Below are positions 6,783 through 14,850 of a stretch of DNA of 30,559 nt, piece by piece (position 1 is the stretch's first letter; every line of letters begins with the position of its first letter). The notes under the pieces were generated by a model that had not been told where the DNA came from, made no database searches, and saw nothing but the letters and a program-made list of their open reading frames with translations. This DNA comes from CAYQVW01 sp964421245 (GTDB lineage: Bacteria > Margulisbacteria > WOR-1 > XYC2-FULL-46-14), in NCBI GenBank assembly GCA_964421245.1, contig CAYQVW010000017.1:1-30559 (forward strand), written 5' to 3'. The position numbers were made by a program, and so were the translations under genes.

Positions 6783-7504
6783 TTTTTAAAAATCGGTGGC
6801 CCGCAACGCTTATGTTTAGAAGACTTCATTCGATCTTGAACCATTCTTACTTTTTTGGAAGGGATTCCATCAGTTTTGCCTAAAAGAATTCGATCAAGCT
6901 CATTATAGGTAATTCCCATCTCACCTTCATCGGTCTGCCCAGGCCAAAGTCCTGCCGAAGGAGGACGCCCAATAATAGATTCTGGAATTTTTAATTCTTT
7001 AGCTAATTCTATAACTTCACCCTTTAACAAATTTCCTAACGGTAAAAGGTCTACTCCCCCATCCCCATGCTTTGTAAAATATCCCATCATAATTTCCGAT
7101 TTATTACCGGTCCCCACCACCATATAGTTTCTTTTGTTTGCAAAATAATAAAGGGTCATCATTCTAAGGCGCGGTTTCAAATTGGCAGATGCCAGATCTC
7201 TATATTTATCTTTAAAAGTAATCCCCTCATAACTAACGTAAGCAGACTCAAAAAGAAGGGTTAAATCCATCAATTCCGTTTCTATTCTAAAAGCTTTAGC
7301 GAATTCTACTGCATACTTCAGGTCATCTTTGTGAGAATGGCACGGCATTAAAATCCCCAAGGTTGTTTTAGGAAAGGCCTTTTTGCAAAGAGCTGCTACT
7401 ACTGCAGAATCAACTCCCCCGGATAATCCAACCACACATCCACGAACTCCCGCAGCAGATACCCTCTCCTCTATCCATTTACTTAAATCATCTTTTAGTG
7501 CCAT
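6779..7504 (-). CDS. nadE: NAD synthetase, ammonia-dependent
   Basis: Final step of NAD synthesis: nicotinate adenine dinucleotide plus ATP plus ammonia gives NAD. The 241-aa protein is the short form without an N-terminal nitrilase glutaminase domain. Motifs seen are the ATP-pyrophosphatase P-loop SGGVDS (28-33), GTGNKSE, the KHGDGGVDLLPLGNLLK segment and the C-terminal RPPSAGLWPGQTDEGEMG. I start at ATG 7504 rather than the 25-codon-longer frame start (7579), because conservation begins there and a TTGAAA-17-TATTAT promoter ends 7 nt upstream. That makes the mRNA leaderless. It heads the operon nadE-rseC-ccdA and is divergent from topA. Confidence 0.96.
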   Translation of the reverse strand: MALKDDLSKWIEERVSAAGVRGCVVGLSGGVDSAVVAALCKKAFPKTTLGILMPCHSHKDDLKYAVEFAKAFRIETELMDLTLLFESAYVSYEGITFKDKYRDLASANLKPRLRMMTLYYFANKRNYMVVGTGNKSEIMMGYFTKHGDGGVDLLPLGNLLKGEVIELAKELKIPESIIGRPPSAGLWPGQTDEGEMGITYNELDRILLGKTDGIPSKKVRMVQDRMKSSKHKRCGPPIFKK

Positions 7505-7511
7505 ATTAAAA

Positions 7512-7540
7512 ATAATACTCCCAAATGTGAAATTTTTCAA
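7512..7540 (-). promoter_or_regulatory. Leaderless promoter of nadE
   Basis: Minus strand: TTGAAA (7540-7535), 17-nt spacer, TATTAT (7517-7512), then 7 nt to the ATG at 7504. The predicted transcription start falls on or next to the start codon, and no Shine-Dalgarno is present. It supports choosing the shorter NadE start. Confidence 0.6.
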
Positions 7541-7600
7541 TAGAAGCGTCGATATATAATTTGACATATAATAGAACATTCTGATACCCTAGGAGGCTGT

Positions 7601-9727
7601 ATGGTAAAGAAGAAGACAAGTTCCCCGAAGCTAAAAGAGCGAAGGGGAAAAAATCTGGTAATTGTAGAATCACCGGCTAAGGCCAGAACCTTGGAAAAGT
7701 TCCTTGGTCCTGACTATAAAGTTGCTGCGTGCGGTGGTCACATACGTGATTTACCCGCCTCAAGACTTGGAGTAGATATTGAAAAAGATTTTGCCCCAAC
7801 CTATGTAACCATCAAGGGAAAGAACAAAATATTAAAAAACCTAAAAAAACTGGCCAAAGATGCGAAGACAATTTTCCTAGCACCCGACCCTGACCGTGAA
7901 GGAGAAGCAATTGCCTGGCATCTAAAGTATCTTCTAAAAGAAGATGAGAAGATAAAAAGAATCGAGTTCAACGAAATAACTAAGGGAGCAATCCAGGACG
8001 CAGTAAAACATCCTCGTAAGATAGATATAAAAAGGGTAGACGCTCAGCAAGGTCGCCGAATCCTGGATCGTCTTGTAGGATACAAGCTTAGCCCTCTTTT
8101 ATGGAAGAAGGTTCGAAAAGGGCTTTCTGCTGGACGAGTTCAATCAATTGCTGTCCGCCTTATCTGTGAAAGAGAAAAGGAGATCAAGGATTTTAATCCT
8201 CAGGAATACTGGTCAATTACTGCAGAACTAAATAAAGACTCAAAAACATTTTTAGCAAAGTTGATGTTAAAAGATGTTATCCAGAACAAAGAAGCAGCAG
8301 ACAAAATTTTTAATGCTTGCAAAGATGCCTCTTATCTCGTTAAGAAAGTAACAAAAAAAGAACAAAAGAGAAATCCATCTGCACCATTTATTACATCAAC
8401 CCTTCAACAAGAAGCGTCACGACGCCTAGGATTCTCCGCCAGAAAGACTATGACCCTTGCTCAGCAACTATATGAAGGTATAGACATTAAGGGAGAGGGG
8501 CATGTCGGTTTGATCACCTATATGAGAACCGATTCTGTTCGAATTGCCCAAACCGCCTTAACTGAAGCAAGGAAATATATTGAATCTGCTTTTGGAAAAG
8601 ATTATCTACCTGAAAAACCAAGAACCTATCGTACCAAGAAATCGGCACAAGATGCTCACGAAGCTATCCGACCAACCTCTGCAATGCGTGATCCGAGCCT
8701 ACTAAAAGATTCTCTAGGTCCTGATCAATTCAAGCTTTATGTTCTTGTTTGGAGACGGTTTGTGGCTTGTCAGATGTCGTCAGCTATATTAGATAAAACT
8801 GCTGTTGAGATCAGTGCAGCAAAATATCGTTTTAGAGCTAATGGTTCTATAATAAAATTTAAGGGTTTTATAGAGCTCTATACAGAAGCAAAAGAGGACC
8901 GAGAAGGGAAAGAGGCTCCGGAAGAAAAAGATGAAACCCTCCCTAACTTAGATGATGGGGATACATTGGCTCTTGAAAAATTACTTCCAAAACAACATTT
9001 TACAGAGCCTCCTCCCCGCTTTAATGAAGCAAGTTTAATCCGCGAGCTTGAGGCAAAAGGGATTGGCAGACCATCTACCTATGCACCGATCATCGCAACA
9101 ATCGATAGTCGGGGCTACATACAAAGAGAAGGCCGGGTATTTGTTCCAACCGAACTTGGAACAACAACCAATGGTCTATTGGTAAAATTCTTTCCTACTA
9201 TTATGGAAGTTCAGTTCACTGCACAGATGGAAAATGAATTAGATGCCATTTTGGCCGGAAAAACAGATTATATAACTATTTTGAAACAATTTTATGGTCC
9301 CTTTGCAGAAAACCTAGACAACGCCCACAAAAACATGAAATCGGTAAAGAAAGAGATCAAAACAGATGAGATTTGTCCAACTTGTGGAAAAAACCTTGTA
9401 ATCCGCTCAGGCAGATATGGGGATTTTTATGCTTGTTCTGGTTTTCCGGCCTGTCGATTTACCAGAGCGATTATAAAATCAATTGGGATAAAATGCCCAA
9501 AATGTGATGGAGAAATTATTCAAAGACGAAGCCGCCGTGGAAAAATATTTTATGGCTGCAGCAAATACCCAAAGTGTACAGAAGCCTACTGGTATAAACC
9601 TACTGGAAACAAATGTGACAAATGTGGTAGCATGTTGCTAATCAAGCAACTCAAGAGTGGTGAGGTTGTTTTTTGTAGCAGCAAAACGTGCGACAACAGC
9701 AAGGGAATAAATAAACCAGAACAGTGA
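7601..9727 (+). CDS. topA: DNA topoisomerase I
   Basis: Type IA topoisomerase that relaxes negative supercoils. The 708 aa show the TOPRIM start NLVIVESPAKARTLEKFLG (about 18-36), acidic metal site DPDREGE (96-102) and active-site Tyr Y307 in GLITYMRTDS. Three C-terminal zinc-ribbon modules follow from about residue 592 (CPTC, CPKC and CDKC each paired with a second Cys pair), used for single-strand binding. ATG 7601 has a strong AGGAGG at 7591-7596 only 4 nt away, a tight spacing. A TATAAT at 7567-7572 lies in the nadE-topA gap and could be its -10. It is first gene of a run into a YbbR-like peptide, panC and pseudopilins. Confidence 0.97.
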   Translation: MVKKKTSSPKLKERRGKNLVIVESPAKARTLEKFLGPDYKVAACGGHIRDLPASRLGVDIEKDFAPTYVTIKGKNKILKNLKKLAKDAKTIFLAPDPDREGEAIAWHLKYLLKEDEKIKRIEFNEITKGAIQDAVKHPRKIDIKRVDAQQGRRILDRLVGYKLSPLLWKKVRKGLSAGRVQSIAVRLICEREKEIKDFNPQEYWSITAELNKDSKTFLAKLMLKDVIQNKEAADKIFNACKDASYLVKKVTKKEQKRNPSAPFITSTLQQEASRRLGFSARKTMTLAQQLYEGIDIKGEGHVGLITYMRTDSVRIAQTALTEARKYIESAFGKDYLPEKPRTYRTKKSAQDAHEAIRPTSAMRDPSLLKDSLGPDQFKLYVLVWRRFVACQMSSAILDKTAVEISAAKYRFRANGSIIKFKGFIELYTEAKEDREGKEAPEEKDETLPNLDDGDTLALEKLLPKQHFTEPPPRFNEASLIRELEAKGIGRPSTYAPIIATIDSRGYIQREGRVFVPTELGTTTNGLLVKFFPTIMEVQFTAQMENELDAILAGKTDYITILKQFYGPFAENLDNAHKNMKSVKKEIKTDEICPTCGKNLVIRSGRYGDFYACSGFPACRFTRAIIKSIGIKCPKCDGEIIQRRSRRGKIFYGCSKYPKCTEAYWYKPTGNKCDKCGSMLLIKQLKSGEVVFCSSKTCDNSKGINKPEQ

Positions 9728-9813
9728 TTAATAAAAATTTAGGGCTAAAACTGTTATCAATAATTCTTGCAATCCTTCTTTGGATTCTAGCAAGAGGTTG
9801 GTTTGTTCAATGA
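9724..9813 (+). CDS. YbbR N-terminal-like membrane micropeptide (29 aa)
   Basis: A GTG-started 29-codon frame exactly bridges topA and panC. Its GTG overlaps the topA stop (GTGA, 9724-9727) and its TGA overlaps the panC ATG (ATGA, 9810-9813). The product contains KNLGLKLLSIILAILLW followed by a short ARGWFVQ tail. This matches the N-terminal membrane anchor typical of YbbR/CdaR proteins, but the extracytoplasmic YbbR repeats are wholly missing. Coupling at both ends and a convincing membrane helix argue for translation. It could be a remnant of a deleted cdaR gene retained to couple panC, or a functional small membrane protein. It is too short for ordinary gene callers. Confidence 0.6.
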   Translation: MINKNLGLKLLSIILAILLWILARGWFVQ

Positions 9814-10655
9814 GGGTAATAAGCTCAGCAAAAGAGATGGCGCAGGCTTCCCGCAAGATTAAAAATCGTGGACAAACAATCGGACTGGTCCCCACCATGG
9901 GAGCACTTCACGAAGGACACCTCGCGCTAGTTAATGCTGCAAAGAAAAAAGCAGATGTTGTAATTGTATCTATTTTCGTAAACCCCCTCCAATTTGGTCC
10001 AACTGAGGATATAAAAAAATATCCTCGTACTTTAAGAGAAGACAAAAAGAGACTCAAAGACTTTGATCCGATAATTATTTTTGCCCCCAAAGAAAAGGAT
10101 TTAACTCCTCAGGATATCTCAACAACAATAGATGTAGAAGATTTATCAAAAAGGCTTTGCGGTAAAAGCAGGCCTGGTCATTTTCGTGGTGTGGCTGTTA
10201 TGGTTTCAAAACTGTTTAATATCGTCCAACCAGACTTTGCCTTTTTGGGTGAAAAAGACTATCAGCAACAATTGATAGTAAAAAAACTAGCAAGAGATCT
10301 AAATTATAATATAATAATAGAAACAATCCCAACCGTTCGAGAATACGATGGTCTAGCATTTAGCTCCCGCAATAAACATTTGAGCGACAGAGAGAGAAAG
10401 GCCGCCTCAATTCTGTATAAAAGCCTGGTTCGAGCCTCGGAGGCAATTCAATCGGGAGAAAAAGATGGGCGCCGAATTCATTATCTTATCTCTCAACATA
10501 TTGGTCGCGAACCAATTGCAAAAATAGACTATGTTGGAGTGTGCAATCCAGAGACTCTTGAAGAAATAAAAAACATTAAGGGAAAAGCGCTGCTTGCCGC
10601 AGCAGTTCACATCGGCCACACTCGCCTAATTGACAACATGGTTGTTCATGCTTAA
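9810..10655 (+). CDS. panC: Pantothenate synthetase
   Basis: Joins pantoate and beta-alanine with ATP to make pantothenate, the precursor of coenzyme A. The 281 aa include the HIGH-like PTMGALHEGHLALV (about 28-41), VSIFVNPLQFGPTEDIKKYPR, the LCGKSRPGHFRGV loop, FLGEKDYQQ and the KMSKS-like SSRNKHLS. Start is ATG 9810; the frame extends to a TTG at 9780 but the shorter start matches the family and gives an ATGA overlap with the micropeptide. No panB or panD is in the window. Its end overlaps the first pseudopilin gene by 8 nt. Confidence 0.97.
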   Translation: MRVISSAKEMAQASRKIKNRGQTIGLVPTMGALHEGHLALVNAAKKKADVVIVSIFVNPLQFGPTEDIKKYPRTLREDKKRLKDFDPIIIFAPKEKDLTPQDISTTIDVEDLSKRLCGKSRPGHFRGVAVMVSKLFNIVQPDFAFLGEKDYQQQLIVKKLARDLNYNIIIETIPTVREYDGLAFSSRNKHLSDRERKAASILYKSLVRASEAIQSGEKDGRRIHYLISQHIGREPIAKIDYVGVCNPETLEEIKNIKGKALLAAAVHIGHTRLIDNMVVHA

Positions 10656-11016
10656 AAAAGGCTTCACCCTTATTGAAATCCTAATTGTAATCTCACTTAT
10701 TGGCATACTCTTTACTGCAGCCTATTTTAACCATAGTGGCTATGTTGAAATAAGCAAGTTAAATGCAGCCAAAACACAAATTGTTTCAGATTTAAGGGCA
10801 GCTCAAAACAAGGCCACAAACGAACACAAAACAGTATCAATAACATTCGACAATAAGACAAAATTACCAAGTGGTATAACTGTCAGCAACAAAATAATAA
10901 AATTTGCCGCCTCTGGATTTTGTCCTCCAGGATATTCTGGAACAATTATCTTATCTGGTAAAAAGAAGTCGAAAAAGATTATTGTTTCATCAAACGGAAG
11001 GGTTAGAGTTGAATAA
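10648..11016 (+). CDS. GspH/FimT-type minor pseudopilin
   Basis: 122 aa with a class III prepilin leader: short basic MLKKG, cleavage expected at G|F, then FTLIEILIVISLIGILF with Glu at mature position 5. The globular part (about 30-122) carries the GspH/FimT-like pattern of an alpha segment with AAQNKA, then beta strands ending IIVSSNGRVRVE. Processing would be by prepilin peptidase PilD, which is not in the window. ATG 10648 overlaps the panC end by 8 nt. It opens a four-gene set of small pilin-like proteins, which in type II secretion or type IV pili form the tip that primes assembly. Confidence 0.85.
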   Translation: MLKKGFTLIEILIVISLIGILFTAAYFNHSGYVEISKLNAAKTQIVSDLRAAQNKATNEHKTVSITFDNKTKLPSGITVSNKIIKFAASGFCPPGYSGTIILSGKKKSKKIIVSSNGRVRVE

Positions 11017-11284
11017 AAAAGGATTTACTTTAGTAGAGATTTTAGTTTCCACCTCCCTCCTTGTAATAATTTCGATCTCTTTCTTTTTCTTATTCCAAAA
11101 CAGTGCTCGATTACAAAAACATTCGGAGAAAAAGCTTCAAGAAGCGTGCCTCCTACAGGCAAAGATGGAGGATTTGAGGGCTTTGTCTTTTGAAGAGCTA
11201 AAACTACAAAAAGGGGTTACAATAATAGATTCTAATTTACTAAAAATTCAGGTCGGATCAGTTTACAGCTTGAGGGCAAGATGA
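11009..11284 (+). CDS. GspI/PilV-type minor pseudopilin
   Basis: 91 aa beginning at TTG 11009 (LNKKGFTLVEIL read as Met first), which overlaps the previous stop by 8 nt; an AAGGG lies upstream. The class III signal is complete: basic start, G|F cleavage, Glu5, hydrophobic helix to about residue 27. The short soluble part contains EACLLQAKMEDLRALSFEEL, typical of GspI/PilV. The frame is open upstream to 10904, but those codons overlap the previous gene and precede the leader. At 91 aa it is small for the family. The stop overlaps the next ATG as ATGA. Confidence 0.8.
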   Translation: MNKKGFTLVEILVSTSLLVIISISFFFLFQNSARLQKHSEKKLQEACLLQAKMEDLRALSFEELKLQKGVTIIDSNLLKIQVGSVYSLRAR

Positions 11285-11679
11285 AAAAGGCATTTACTCT
11301 TATAGAAATACTTATTGCTACGAGCTTGTCCGTTTTGATAATCTCAGCAGGGTTCTATTTATTATCTAGTCACGTGAGGCTTTCAAACAAGATAAACAAC
11401 AACGTTGAACAACAACAGATTTGTAACAATATAATAGACATAATTACCAAAGATATTCAAAATGCAAAGAATATCTCAAATTCATCAACTCCATCAAGGC
11501 TTATCCTTAACTATCCAACAGGAATATGGACTTATGAATATAAAAATGGAAAAGTAAAACGCAAAAATCGATATTTGACCGATGTTGGGGATGTCTCGAG
11601 TTTGATTTTTTCGTATAAAGGAAACTTGGTCGAAATTAAATTGGATGACTATACAACAAAGGCGTTATGTCGAAATTAA
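11281..11679 (+). CDS. GspJ/PilW-type minor pseudopilin
   Basis: 132 aa with prepilin leader MKKAFTLIEILIATSLSVL; note Ala rather than Gly at the usual cleavage position -1, which is tolerated in some pseudopilins. The mature Phe1 and Glu5 are kept. The soluble part contains QQQICNNIIDIITKDIQNAKNI, the helical region of GspJ-like proteins in which DI/D-x-x-x-A precedes strands. It overlaps the upstream gene as ATGA and the downstream PilX-like gene by 13 nt. It is probably a tip component with its neighbours; the major pilin is not encoded here. Confidence 0.8.
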   Translation: MKKAFTLIEILIATSLSVLIISAGFYLLSSHVRLSNKINNNVEQQQICNNIIDIITKDIQNAKNISNSSTPSRLILNYPTGIWTYEYKNGKVKRKNRYLTDVGDVSSLIFSYKGNLVEIKLDDYTTKALCRN

Positions 11680-12068
11680 ATAAAGGAATCAGTTTAATAA
11701 CAATAATATTCATAATAACTGTGTTACTCCTTTTAGGGTCAGTCCTAACTCGAGTTGTTCTAAATAGTATGACTGTAGCAGAAAATAAAACTTCGGGCCT
11801 TAAAGCTTTTTATCTAGCTGAAGCTGGGATTGAGAAGATAAAGTATGAGCTTAAGAAAAACCCAAATTGGTATACCGATCTCCCCCACTATCCTTCTGTT
11901 GATACAGAGTGGATCATCAATAAAGCCAAGGTTAATACATTTATTGTTGTCAGAGAAAAAGATAAGCTAAGGGCTTTTGCTGTCGGAAAATCTAAAAAAT
12001 CCATTAGAATGATAAGGATTGAGTTTGAATTGAATCCTTTTAAACAAGAGAGTTGGGCAATACTTTAA
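11667..12068 (+). CDS. PilX/GspK-like pilus assembly protein
   Basis: 133 aa starting MSKLNKGISLITIIFIITVLLLLG: a basic segment, Gly before the helix, and no Glu5, as in PilX/GspK-like minor pilins. The signature FYLAEAGIEKIKYEL (about residues 51-65) is the PilX N-terminal motif. The rest is a small beta-rich domain, much shorter than true GspK (about 300 aa). It ends the plus-strand operon topA-panC-pseudopilins. No hairpin with a U-tract was seen in the 66-nt gap after it. Confidence 0.78.
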   Translation: MSKLNKGISLITIIFIITVLLLLGSVLTRVVLNSMTVAENKTSGLKAFYLAEAGIEKIKYELKKNPNWYTDLPHYPSVDTEWIINKAKVNTFIVVREKDKLRAFAVGKSKKSIRMIRIEFELNPFKQESWAIL

Positions 12069-12134
12069 TCCGCGTCACGAACCAAAAAGAAGGCAGCGTT
12101 AGCTCCAGAATAAGAAAGAGGTCTCTCTTCAGAT

Positions 12135-12668
12135 CTAATCCTTCTGCCTAGCCCTAATATAAAGATAGTTTTCTATTTCGGTTGGTGTTGGAAGACGAAC
12201 AGCTCTCCCTGTCTGATTTAAAAATTTAATTATTTCGTTTTGTATTACTATGAAAGATAATCCCATTGCGTATTCACTCCCCTTAATAAGGCTTGCAAAA
12301 AAAGCATCTGCCTCATCTGCGTTGGTATACATCCTTTTAATAGTTTGAGTCAAAGCAGCAAAACTGAAGGGATTTTCCAATATTTCTATTTCATCCCACC
12401 TCTCCCAACTTCCAAGATCGTCCACAAGAATTGCGCCTTCATCAATGTCATCCAAAGCCTCTTCTGCCGGAGAAGGGGGAATAACAAGTGGTCTCTCCCA
12501 TCCCCTCCCTTCATCAATAAAACCAGGAAGCCCTCCACGAAAACTCTTCCAGCTTTCGTCAAACGGTCCTGCCATCCTTTGCTGGTTTTGTCTAACGATT
12601 ATAGGGCTAGCGCAAGAAAGAAACTTTTTTGCTATATTCGTATATGTAGTTCCAGTTACACTTGTCAT
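12135..12668 (-). CDS. Hypothetical protein, 177 aa
   Basis: I do not recognise the family. The 177-aa product begins MTSVTGTTYTNIAKKFLSC, has a Gly/Pro-rich acidic middle (about 40-95) and ends in a predicted helical part with YLYIRARQKD. There is no signal peptide or clear membrane helix. The ATG has an AGGTGA Shine-Dalgarno 4 nt upstream. It lies 45 nt downstream of the sugar-ABC permease gene on the same strand, so it may be the last gene of that operon. It may instead belong with the other unrecognised minus-strand proteins at both window edges, which share a similar soluble, mixed-charge look. Confidence 0.65.
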   Translation of the reverse strand: MTSVTGTTYTNIAKKFLSCASPIIVRQNQQRMAGPFDESWKSFRGGLPGFIDEGRGWERPLVIPPSPAEEALDDIDEGAILVDDLGSWERWDEIEILENPFSFAALTQTIKRMYTNADEADAFFASLIKGSEYAMGLSFIVIQNEIIKFLNQTGRAVRLPTPTEIENYLYIRARQKD

Positions 12669-12713
12669 TTATTCACCTATTAACTTATCGTTAATTTATG
12701 ACAAAAATTTCAC

Positions 12714-13517
12714 TTAACCCTTAATGGCTCCCGATAAATAATCTGCCTTAAGATAGCGCTGAAGAAGTAGGGTAATTATCAAAACAGGAATAGCAATAAT
12801 CGTAGAAAAGGTTGCAGCATCAAACCAACCAGCTCGATTGACATAATAGTAAACCATTAATGGAAGAGTTTTCTTACCTAAACACATATACATTGCATAG
12901 ATAAATTCATCCCAGGAAAACAAAAAAGCAAAAATGGCAGAAACTATAATTCCAGGTGCAGCCAAGGGCAACGCAATCTTTCTAATTATTTGAAAACGAC
13001 TGGCTCCATCAATCTCTGCCTGCTCTTCCAGATCAATCGGTATCGTTTTAAAGACCGAAAGTAATATCCAGGTAACAATTGGCAGAACCCGAATAAGATG
13101 AGACAAAATCAATCCCAAATTTGTATCCAAAAGTCCCAAACGGATAAAAGAGACACTAACCGGAAGGGCCATTTGAACATCCGGCAACATTCTAGAAAAG
13201 AAAATAAGCAGGATTATTCCAATTCCTAGCTTATATGAGATCCTAGACAAAGCATACGCAGCTGGAGCTGCAATCAACAAGGCCAAAATCATAACAAAGA
13301 AGGCAACGGCCAAACTCTTTGTAAGTGGCTGCCATAAGTTACCCGATTGAAAGACGTTTTTCCAATGATCAAGAGTAATTGAGTGAATTAGCAGTGGTGG
13401 ATTTTGAGACATTATCTCTTCTGCCGGCGAGAAAGAGACTTTCAACATTAAATAAATAGGCAAAAAGGTCCATGTTAATACTAGTACAATAAATAAATAT
13501 CTAAGCAGTCTCTTCAT
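12714..13517 (-). CDS. Sugar-type ABC permease, MalG/UgpE family
   Basis: 267-aa inner-membrane permease with six predicted helices: one N-terminal, then five around the ABC permease core. The cytoplasmic EAA loop that docks the ATPase is clear: EEQAEIDGASRFQIIRKIALPLAAPG (about 165-190, conserved Glu, Gly and Pro). It partners the MalF-like permease just upstream, overlapping it by 17 nt. Together with the lipoprotein at 14928-16073 this makes a carbohydrate-uptake transporter-1 importer. The substrate is not identifiable; glycerol phosphate, maltose or other oligosaccharides are typical of this class. No MalK-type ATPase is encoded here. Confidence 0.92.
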   Translation of the reverse strand: MKRLLRYLFIVLVLTWTFLPIYLMLKVSFSPAEEIMSQNPPLLIHSITLDHWKNVFQSGNLWQPLTKSLAVAFFVMILALLIAAPAAYALSRISYKLGIGIILLIFFSRMLPDVQMALPVSVSFIRLGLLDTNLGLILSHLIRVLPIVTWILLSVFKTIPIDLEEQAEIDGASRFQIIRKIALPLAAPGIIVSAIFAFLFSWDEFIYAMYMCLGKKTLPLMVYYYVNRAGWFDAATFSTIIAIPVLIITLLLQRYLKADYLSGAIKG

Positions 13518-14331
13518 TGGGTAATCCTACTAGTTTTAAATATAAAAATATGGCTAACAATACAATAATAAACAATACGGTTGAGGCGGCAGCGGCAGTG
13601 TGCGGGTTGTTGTAATTTCGGTACTCAAAAAACGCAAAGGAAGAGAGGACCGGGAAACTCTCCCCCGCCAAAGCCAATGGTAATTCAAAGATGCGAAAAG
13701 TATCAATTCCGCGGATTATAAGCGCCATAGTGATAAACGGTTTTAAAAGTGGCAGAATTATAAATCGAAGCTTCTGCCAAAATGAAGCGCCGTCAATTTC
13801 TGATACCTCAAACAGATCCTTTGGAATCCGCTCGATTCCAGCCAGCAATATCAACATCATTAGGGGTGTAACCTTCCACATATCCGAAATAACAACAGAA
13901 AAGAGGGTCAATACTCCGCCGCCGAGCCAATCAATCGGAATATTAACAACACAAAGACGGGTCAAAACAACATTAATAAACCCATTGGTATCGAATAAAT
14001 AGCGCATATTGGAGGCAACCACTATAGTTGGGATTCCCAATGGAATCAAAATAAGCGCCTGAATAATCCTCCGTCTCCCTCCCCCACTTATAAACAATGC
14101 AATTGCCAATGCCAACAAAAATTCAAACAATAAAGCAAAGATTGTAATTAGAATCGTATTGCTTAGGGCCTCTCTAAATTGAAAATGCGAAAAGAGCCAG
14201 GCATAATTATTGCCACCTTCAAAGCTCATTAAGATAGATTTAATTACTGGAAAGAGGGTAAAAAGAGCAAGATAAGTAAGCAATGGTAGCAAAAAGAGAA
14301 ATTTCCAATTATTATGGAATAATTTTTTCAT
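13501..14331 (-). CDS. Sugar-type ABC permease, MalF/UgpA family
   Basis: 276-aa permease with six predicted helices and the EAA loop FEVSEIDGASFWQKLRFIILPLLKP at about 180-205. Sequence style is MalF/UgpA-like, without the long periplasmic loop of E. coli MalF. ATG 14331 lies 36 nt after the stop of the 160-aa membrane protein. It overlaps the MalG-like gene by 17 nt. The EAA loop is intact, so an ATPase must be supplied from elsewhere, as happens for shared MsmX/MalK-type ATPases. Confidence 0.92.
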   Translation of the reverse strand: MKKLFHNNWKFLFLLPLLTYLALFTLFPVIKSILMSFEGGNNYAWLFSHFQFREALSNTILITIFALLFEFLLALAIALFISGGGRRRIIQALILIPLGIPTIVVASNMRYLFDTNGFINVVLTRLCVVNIPIDWLGGGVLTLFSVVISDMWKVTPLMMLILLAGIERIPKDLFEVSEIDGASFWQKLRFIILPLLKPFITMALIIRGIDTFRIFELPLALAGESFPVLSSFAFFEYRNYNNPHTAAAASTVLFIIVLLAIFLYLKLVGLPNEETA

Positions 14332-14367
14332 ACGACCTATTTTATTACAAACTGTAAAACAAGACTA

Positions 14368-14850
14368 TTAATTAAAATATTGTTGTATTTTCGCATTTGA
14401 GAGGTAAAAAATAATAAAGACTCCACACAACCAAAAAAAACCATTAATTAATGATGGATTCATCAACAATGCCCAACCCCCAGTAATCGATAAAAACACC
14501 GATAAATAAACCATCCCCTTTCTCGCCCCCTCTTTTAATCCCCACACACCGATTGCAAAAAACAATCCCAGGGTTTTTTGTATGACCTCTGTAAAAAACA
14601 ATGCCCTAAACATAAAAATAACATGCCCATTAAACTTCGCAATTGTATCAATATGCTTGGTAATATACTGCTGCATAAACCTACCGGATTTTATTATTTC
14701 AAGCTTTTCCGAATCCGATAGATTTAACAAATTAAGTACCGAAAACAGCACTATAATCCAATAGATAAACAGAAACACATAAAACAAACTACACAGTCTT
14801 ATACCAATAGGGATTTTTTTTGTCCGCCCTGGGCTTAATTGGCTCTTCAA
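14368..14850 (-). CDS. Four-helix membrane protein of unknown function
   Basis: 160-aa membrane protein with a basic N-terminus and about four helices (near 17-40, 76-102, 110-130 and 134-152 counting from TTG 14850). I recognise no family. I choose TTG 14850 because GGGGAGG (14862-14868) lies about 9-10 nt upstream; a TTG at 14868 would be the first codon within that motif. It sits between the solute-binding lipoprotein and the permeases, so it is probably co-expressed with the importer. It also has its own TTGACA-17-CATAAT promoter. The helix pattern resembles small DUF-type membrane proteins, not a transporter subunit of the known CUT1 set. Confidence 0.7.
   Translation of the reverse strand: MKSQLSPGRTKKIPIGIRLCSLFYVFLFIYWIIVLFSVLNLLNLSDSEKLEIIKSGRFMQQYITKHIDTIAKFNGHVIFMFRALFFTEVIQKTLGLFFAIGVWGLKEGARKGMVYLSVFLSITGGWALLMNPSLINGFFWLCGVFIIFYLSNAKIQQYFN

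Noticed and set aside
7505..7579. Longer N-terminus for NadE
   Set aside because: The extra 25 residues lack family similarity and overlap a TTGAAA-17-TATTAT promoter that fits the ATG at 7504.
10630..10658. TTGACA at 10630-10635 as a promoter for the pseudopilins
   Set aside because: It lies inside panC coding sequence and no -10 box follows at usable spacing.
12069..12134. Terminator after the PilX-like gene
   Set aside because: Only a weak AAGAG/CTCTT hairpin is present, with no U-tract on either strand.
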